Shown here piece after piece: positions 60,201 to 64,000 of a DNA stretch of 64,000 nucleotides. The stretch comes from Lineus longissimus (lineage: Eukaryota > Nemertea > Pilidiophora > Heteronemertea > Lineidae). The DNA lies in assembly GCF_910592395.1 (NCBI RefSeq), contig NC_088310.1, forward strand, positions 13,215,501-13,279,500, given 5' to 3'. Position 1 is the first letter of the stretch; the number at the start of each line of letters is the position of its first letter. Under the pieces are notes generated by a model, which searched no databases, was not told the origin of the DNA, and saw only the letters and a list, made by a program, of their open reading frames with translations. The translations under genes were made by a program, and so were the position numbers.

Positions 60201-61898
60201 GATGACATCCCACAACTCTCCAACAAAGGAAAGTCATATCTGGACATTTTTGGAGAAATGAGAGACATTTCAAAGAGTGGTACAACTGTGCCAAAGCGAA
60301 GAAAGAGGACAAAATCGACAAAAAGTCATGATTTTGCAGCCAACAGCACCAAATTCAAAGACCTGCCCTGGCCAGAATAAGCAAGCTATGGAGCTGAAAA
60401 TTTAGGATGTGATTTAGGAATATATTTGCTGCTTAGGGCACAACTTTCAGAATCAAGGCCTAAGTAGTTTCAAAGAAATTACAAAATGAATGGCAACACA
60501 ACAAGACTTGTAAAAATGAAACCGAACTTAGACCGGGGTCAGGTTGACTCTTATTTGGGTCAAATTAAGTTTTTTTCTCATTATTTTAGCTTGTTTTGAC
60601 CTTAAATCATCAGCAATACAATATTCTAAATGAATTAGAGTGATTTGAGCACATTCAAATTTTTCACTATATTGACCCAAAATGTAGTGTAAATAGAGAC
60701 AAGACCACAATTGATTTTTTAAGCCTTTTAGCAGTTAAATTGTCAATGTTTGACCGCGACGCATCAACAAACGCGTCAAGTAGTGAAACTGAAATTCGGA
60801 TATGATATACGGGTTAGTCTTGCGAGTAACTGGTGCGATGGAAATTGGTGATTGACCACGGAAATTTTTTTATAATCGACAAATTAGACAGACTTTGATA
60901 TTTCCACTGTTTTCAGCCAACTGGCAGAAAAAACTCAAAACACGCCCCCTATTACCCAATTAGCAAAATTCGAAATTAATTTTTTCATCAAATAATTTCT
61001 TTATATCTGTAGACTTGCCACAGCAAATATTTTTTCAATACCTCTCCAAATATGTACTTGAGAGTAAAAAACATGCACTCGTCTAATTGATAGGCCTCGA
61101 CCCTCCAACCTATGAATATTCATTAGTGGTCTTGTCTCAGCAACGAGCGAAATTGGGGAGCGACCATTACTTTTGACCCCGCCATTTTGTCTTCCTAAAA
61201 TAAACTTTGGGCTAATACGGCCACAGAATAGCCGTACCTCCATATTGTGGATGATTTAATGCTTGGCCATGCGTTTGATTCTTGGGATTAACTCCTCAAG
61301 CATGTAAGCCATGGGTTTGAATTTATATATTTACTCCTCAATGTGATGGTGTAGTGCGTTGGTCATAGGTACAATTCTTGATAGTTACTCCTCAATTGGG
61401 TGGTGTAGTGCTCCGGTCATGGGTTCGATTTTGATTTACTCTTTAATCTGGTGCGGGTCTCAGCCCCCCTGTTTACCTCAATATGTAATATACCTTACAT
61501 TCGTCGCGCTGGCGCCACCTATCCATCCACATGTCACAAGATAATAGTCCCAGTGATTTGCACTTGTAGCCCCTCTATTTATGACCATAGCAGCAATATA
61601 TGGACAGTATAGTAGAGTAAAGGCATGCAGTAACCGTACACTGATGAAATATGGTACTTACATTATGGTATCTTCTCAAAATTTTAAAACTAGGGCAGCT
61701 TCCCGAAACAAGCTGTGTCAGTGATCCGCAACGTGGCTTGTCATAGTCAATATGACTACACCATCTACACTGGCTCGCAGCTGCGAAGCATTCACGACAC
61801 GTAAGCTGTTGGTTGCAATCTTCATCGCCAAGGATGATCTGGAGACAAATTACCAATAATGCAAGGAATAAAATCGCTGTAGGCTGACCGAACAGCAT
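54121..61898 (-). CDS. Integrin-beta-type gene: PSI, I-EGF 1-4 and beta-tail, no beta-I domain
   Basis: Six exons can be joined with correct GT-AG sites and matching phases: 61662-61898, 58623-58759, 56994-57163, 55482-55594, 55060-55152, 54121-54268 (phase 1 at its end, so more exons must follow). The protein starts with a signal peptide (MLFGQPTAILFLALLVICLQ) and a PSI domain (CNQQLTCRECFAAASQCRWC). Four I-EGF modules and the start of the beta-tail follow, aligning well with the leg of integrin beta subunits. The hybrid and beta-I (ligand/MIDAS) domains, some 350 residues, are missing. The 2.9-kb intron where they should be holds only repeats, yet the exon phases (0/0) match. It may encode a short integrin-beta-like secreted or membrane protein, or be a deleted gene. 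Transmembrane and tail exons were not found. Confidence 0.75.
55060..55152 (-). CDS. Integrin-type exon: I-EGF 4
   Basis: Acceptor TTTTTTTTTAG, donor CGT|GTAAGT. 31 codons, MICSGRGLCQCGSCSC...SGPTCDDCR. Confidence 0.88.
55482..55594 (-). CDS. Integrin-type exon: I-EGF 3
   Basis: Acceptor TTTTCACAG, donor GGG|GTAGGT. Reads GIGKCVCGECICEPGFSG and CDCKEDPEPC; phases 1 in, 0 out. Confidence 0.85.
56994..57163 (-). CDS. Integrin-type exon: I-EGF 2
   Basis: Acceptor TGTCTTTAG, donor GGG|GTAAG. Reads SICSGHGQCVCGECLC...GNYCQCDDASCDRH; phases 2 in, 1 out. Confidence 0.88.
58623..58759 (-). CDS. Integrin-type exon: I-EGF 1
   Basis: Acceptor TTGTGTAG, donor GAG|GTAAGA. Reads IPRSPRCNRFDEECGVCHC...YGQYCEC, matching integrin beta I-EGF1 except that the preceding CxCxC segment is absent. 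Confidence 0.85.
59257..59699 (+). mobile_element. 443-bp element with 13-bp inverted ends, copy 1
   Basis: Ends GAGACAAGACCAC and GTGGTCTTGTCTC; AGCA on both sides. Diverges moderately from copies 2 and 3. No ORF. Confidence 0.8.
59704..60146 (+). mobile_element. 443-bp element, copy 2
   Basis: Same ends, separated from copy 1 only by AGCA. Appears identical to copy 3. Confidence 0.8.
60147..60695. other. 549-bp spacer between identical repeats
   Basis: AT-rich, without recognisable coding content. With copies 2 and 3 on either side and AGCA outside, the unit has the shape of a small terminal-repeat element. Confidence 0.5.
60696..61138 (+). mobile_element. 443-bp element, copy 3
   Basis: Same ends; AGCA follows at 61139-61142. 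Confidence 0.8.
61662..61898 (-). CDS. Integrin-type exon 1: signal peptide and PSI domain
   Basis: 79 codons from ATG 61898; an in-frame ATG at 61952 would only lengthen the leader. Donor AAT|GTAAGTACC, phase 0. Cysteine spacing fits PSI. Confidence 0.85.
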
Positions 61899-62696
61899 CT
61901 TGCCATCAACAGAACTAAAATCCGATTCAAATTCAGAGAGATTTTGACACACGACCTACATTTCAATCAACTGCGCTGACTTAATCGGGATGCGGAACAA
62001 TGCACCGTCCTACCAGAAAGTAAATCTCCACCGTTTTATGTAACAGACGTCCAAAAATGTTGTTATTTTATTTCAGTTCTTTTTCACAATTTATTGGTGA
62101 ACTATGATGCAAAAATAGGTAGTTTAGCTTTAATTACGAAATTCCTGCTCAATTCTTCATTTTGAAGATTTATTTGAGCTCGCTCCTTGCAATTGCTATT
62201 TTCAGACAGCTGGTGACCTTTGAGAACTCCAATCATGGTCAGCAATACAGCCGGTCAAGATTTATATGAATGAGGCCATTCAACACAATTGAAAAGTCAC
62301 GATTTAATACAATTACATAAAGTTTGAGTAGTGGGTTGTTCTGGCGCTGCTGACATGCATGCATAAAAACCCTAACGGCCAATTTAGAAAACAGAAAACG
62401 CCCGTCCGCCATGTTTTGAACAACCGATCACCCATTTTTTAAACGCCCTCGATCAGATATGATAGCATATCAGCAGTCGGAGTGGCGCTGCCGTATTCAC
62501 CAACTAAGCACTGGATGTGGAGCACAGATATGAGCATCAGATCATAATCTTACAAAAAGTTGTCATTGCGACCATTGTTTAAAATCGAATGCCACCACAT
62601 CAGACAGTTCCTGAGTTTCCTCGGGAAACTGTTTTGCATCTTTTAAACTTGAAGAATAGCTGCGTGTATGGCAAACCGTGTGTCCAATTATTACGA

Positions 62697-62868
62697 AAAC
62701 CTGGTTTTCTTCTTTAAAAAGGCAGTTATTCAATGAAACTAGGTTTTTATGGAAGAAGCATAGGTTTATTATGAAAAACACGTTTTCCTGATCAAAAACC
62801 AGTTTTTTTGCAAGAAAACTATGTTTTTTAAAAATCAAACCTATGCGTCTAAAATGAAAACCTATTGT
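62697..62868. repeat. AT-rich imperfect repeat zone, left of element
   Basis: Irregular repeats of AAACCTA/TAGGTTT type; a ~38-bp stretch starting TCAATGAAA (62728) recurs at 63660 on the other side of the inserted element. Probably one decayed minisatellite cut by the insertion. Confidence 0.5.
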
Positions 62869-62878
62869 CGTAAAAAGA

Positions 62879-63600
62879 GGCTTACTGGAAAAAACGGTAT
62901 GATGGTTCTGCCTTGATTTCAGCGGAACGTACCATTGATTAGTTGGGACCATTCAATATTTTTTGCCTAGTAGGTAGCTTAATGTAATATCACGGTGTGC
63001 GCGTTTTTTTAATGGATTCACTACAAGTACAGGGATTATGATTGAAATGTGTATGAAGACCCAATGAAGACCAGGTTCACTACCTCCGCCGACGCTAAAA
63101 TATGTCTGCAGCCGGACCATTGACAATGTACTTCGTTATTTTAGGAGTAGCACGTGCACATTCTAATGCGGCAGAGATAATCATAACTCATTGGGGGTGG
63201 ACATTTTCCTGGCATATTGAACAAAGAAGCCGGTAAATGGACTCATCTTTCCGGTGATGTAACAAAGATTGTCCACAGTGCTCCGTCTGTAGTTGGAAAA
63301 AACAGACGAATCCTGCAAGAGCCAATGGCTAGCGGAGATGGGGAAAACGAAAAAAAGGAAACAGACACTAAATTTGTAATTAGCCGAGTCGGATTCGAAA
63401 TCGGGTCCTCTGCACCAATGCAGGCGTGCGAACCACTAGGCTACGTCATACGTCCCGGCAATATCTCCAACGCGCCCCCTTTTATACTACGATGAAACCA
63501 ATATAACAAAATTTGGCCGCAAATTACCCACATTAATACTAAAATAATGAAGGGTCCCTATTCCGCTGAAAGCGGAACCATACTGTGTTTCCAGTAAGCC
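62879..63600. mobile_element. GGCTTACTGG-family DNA element, 722 bp, 9-bp target duplication
   Basis: GGCTTACTGG at the left and its complement at the right are followed inward by imperfect inverted similarity (GGAA...CAGCGGAA). GTAAAAAGA flanks both ends (62870-62878 and 63601-63609). Shares only the terminal ~12 bp with the 11249 element but the same duplication length, so both are probably mobilised by one transposase. Contains a pol III-like promoter pair. Confidence 0.82.
63391..63443 (-). promoter_or_regulatory. tRNA-like pol III A and B boxes
   Basis: On the minus strand TAGCCTAGTGG (63433-63443) fits the A-box TRGCNNARYNGG and GATTTCGAATCC (63391-63402) is close to the B-box GGTTCGANTCC, about 31 nt apart. 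This is a tRNA-derived or SINE-like head within the 62879-63600 element. A complete tRNA fold is not present. Confidence 0.5.
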
Positions 63601-64000
63601 GTAAAAAGACGAGGTTATAGTAAAACCGATTTTTTTTTCTTTCAAAGAAGAATTTTTTTCAATGAAATTAGGTTTTTATGGAAGAAAACACAGTTTTTAT
63701 CTTTTTTGAAACTTGAATTGATTTTGAAGAGAGAACAGGAAACCTATACTTTTTCGAAGAAGACTAAGTTGTTTTTAAAAAGTTCGAACCCGCTCAAGAA
63801 ATTTTATTCTCAGTTTTTCTTTACACGAGAGCGTCTCTGTGACCTGTCTCGTCAATGAACTTGTTCCTTGTGCAGTCAAGTGAGACCCCAGTCGCTGGGT
63901 GTCTATCATGTTTCAAGAGCAGTTGGTCGTTTGACGGTCGGGCCTTGTGTTTTCTAACTTGGCCGTTAGGGCTTTTAGACGTTTAGACTTTTAGACGAAA

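Larger units (their letters stand above)
59228..61175. mobile_element. GGCTTACTGG-family element end, split by AGCA-flanked repeats
   Basis: GGCTTACTGGACTTCGCGC at 59228-59252 and AACGAGCGAAAT-GGGGAGCGACCATTA at 61142-61168 together match the terminal ~65 bp of the 11249-12070 element, but they are separated by the repeats at 59257-61138. The opposite end was not found, so the remainder is truncated or lies outside what I could recognise. Confidence 0.6.

Noticed and set aside
62563-62952. Minus-strand 129-codon frame rich in Phe and Lys
   Set aside because: It arises from the AT-rich imperfect repeat zone and runs into the inserted DNA element.
63217-63495. 92-codon plus-strand frame
   Set aside because: It overlaps the pol III-like boxes on the opposite strand inside a non-autonomous DNA element.

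Overview
This window is animal genomic DNA, most likely from a marine invertebrate; the sequence does not let me name the species. It has spliced genes with GT-AG introns, a split integrin-beta-type gene, low gene density, and a very heavy and diverse transposon load (Polinton/Maverick, two Ty3/gypsy-type families, a DIRS-like fragment, several inverted-repeat DNA elements). Host coding sequence is confined mainly to the right end.

Layout. 1-4.9 kb: an 86-bp tandem repeat, an inverted-repeat element carrying a fragment of an integrase-core-like gene with a nested palindromic insertion (294-1863), and a second inverted-repeat-flanked element (3109-4904). 4.9-12.2 kb: two gypsy-type elements joined head to head (LTR-gag-pol on +, then gag-LTR on -), pierced by a solo-LTR-like insertion (6028-7569, flanks CAAG) and by an 822-bp DNA element with 9-bp flanking repeats (11249-12070). 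12739-31629: one 18.9-kb Polinton with AG...CT ends, about 180-190-bp terminal inverted repeats and a perfect 6-bp target duplication (CCGGCC). It had landed between the last ORF and the polypurine tract of an older minus-strand gypsy element whose remains lie at 12232-12732 and 31636-32866. 32867-33164: a stand-alone LTR. 33.4 kb: a signal-peptide-like first exon of an unknown minus-strand gene. 35018-36905: DIRS-like fragment. 37.4-38.2 kb: a series of very small plus-strand exons. 38.4-40.2 kb: a decayed, intronless coding region of unknown origin. 41103-49231: an apparently intact gypsy-type retrotransposon with 1231-bp LTRs. 49.6-50.5 kb: tandem repeat. 54.1-61.9 kb: minus-strand integrin-beta-type gene in which the PSI exon is followed directly by the first I-EGF exon, with no beta-I domain in between. 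59.2-63.6 kb: further nested small elements.

The Polinton carries a viral gene set: protein-primed PolB, integrase with chromodomain, packaging ATPase, major capsid protein, penton-like minor capsid protein, a second jelly-roll-like protein, an HNH nuclease with a Met/Asn/Gln-rich N-terminus, and several conserved proteins of unknown function. I see no adenain-like protease. Several genes are damaged (in-frame stops near 15131, 19848 and 24593; frameshifts near 15947 and 22105).

The most striking signal is a family of about twenty-two 25-nt double-hairpin elements scattered through the Polinton and not noticed elsewhere in the window. Each is two 4-bp stems with mostly 3-nt loops, GGAC/GTCC and GAGC/GCTC, joined by 3 nt. 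The stems covary (TGAC/GTCA, GAAC/GTTC) while the loops vary freely. They sit inside most genes, often in 30-nt steps that keep the reading frame, and cluster where genes converge. They resemble in architecture the mobile double-hairpin elements known from some fungal and algal mitochondrial DNAs; I know of no description of them in Polintons.
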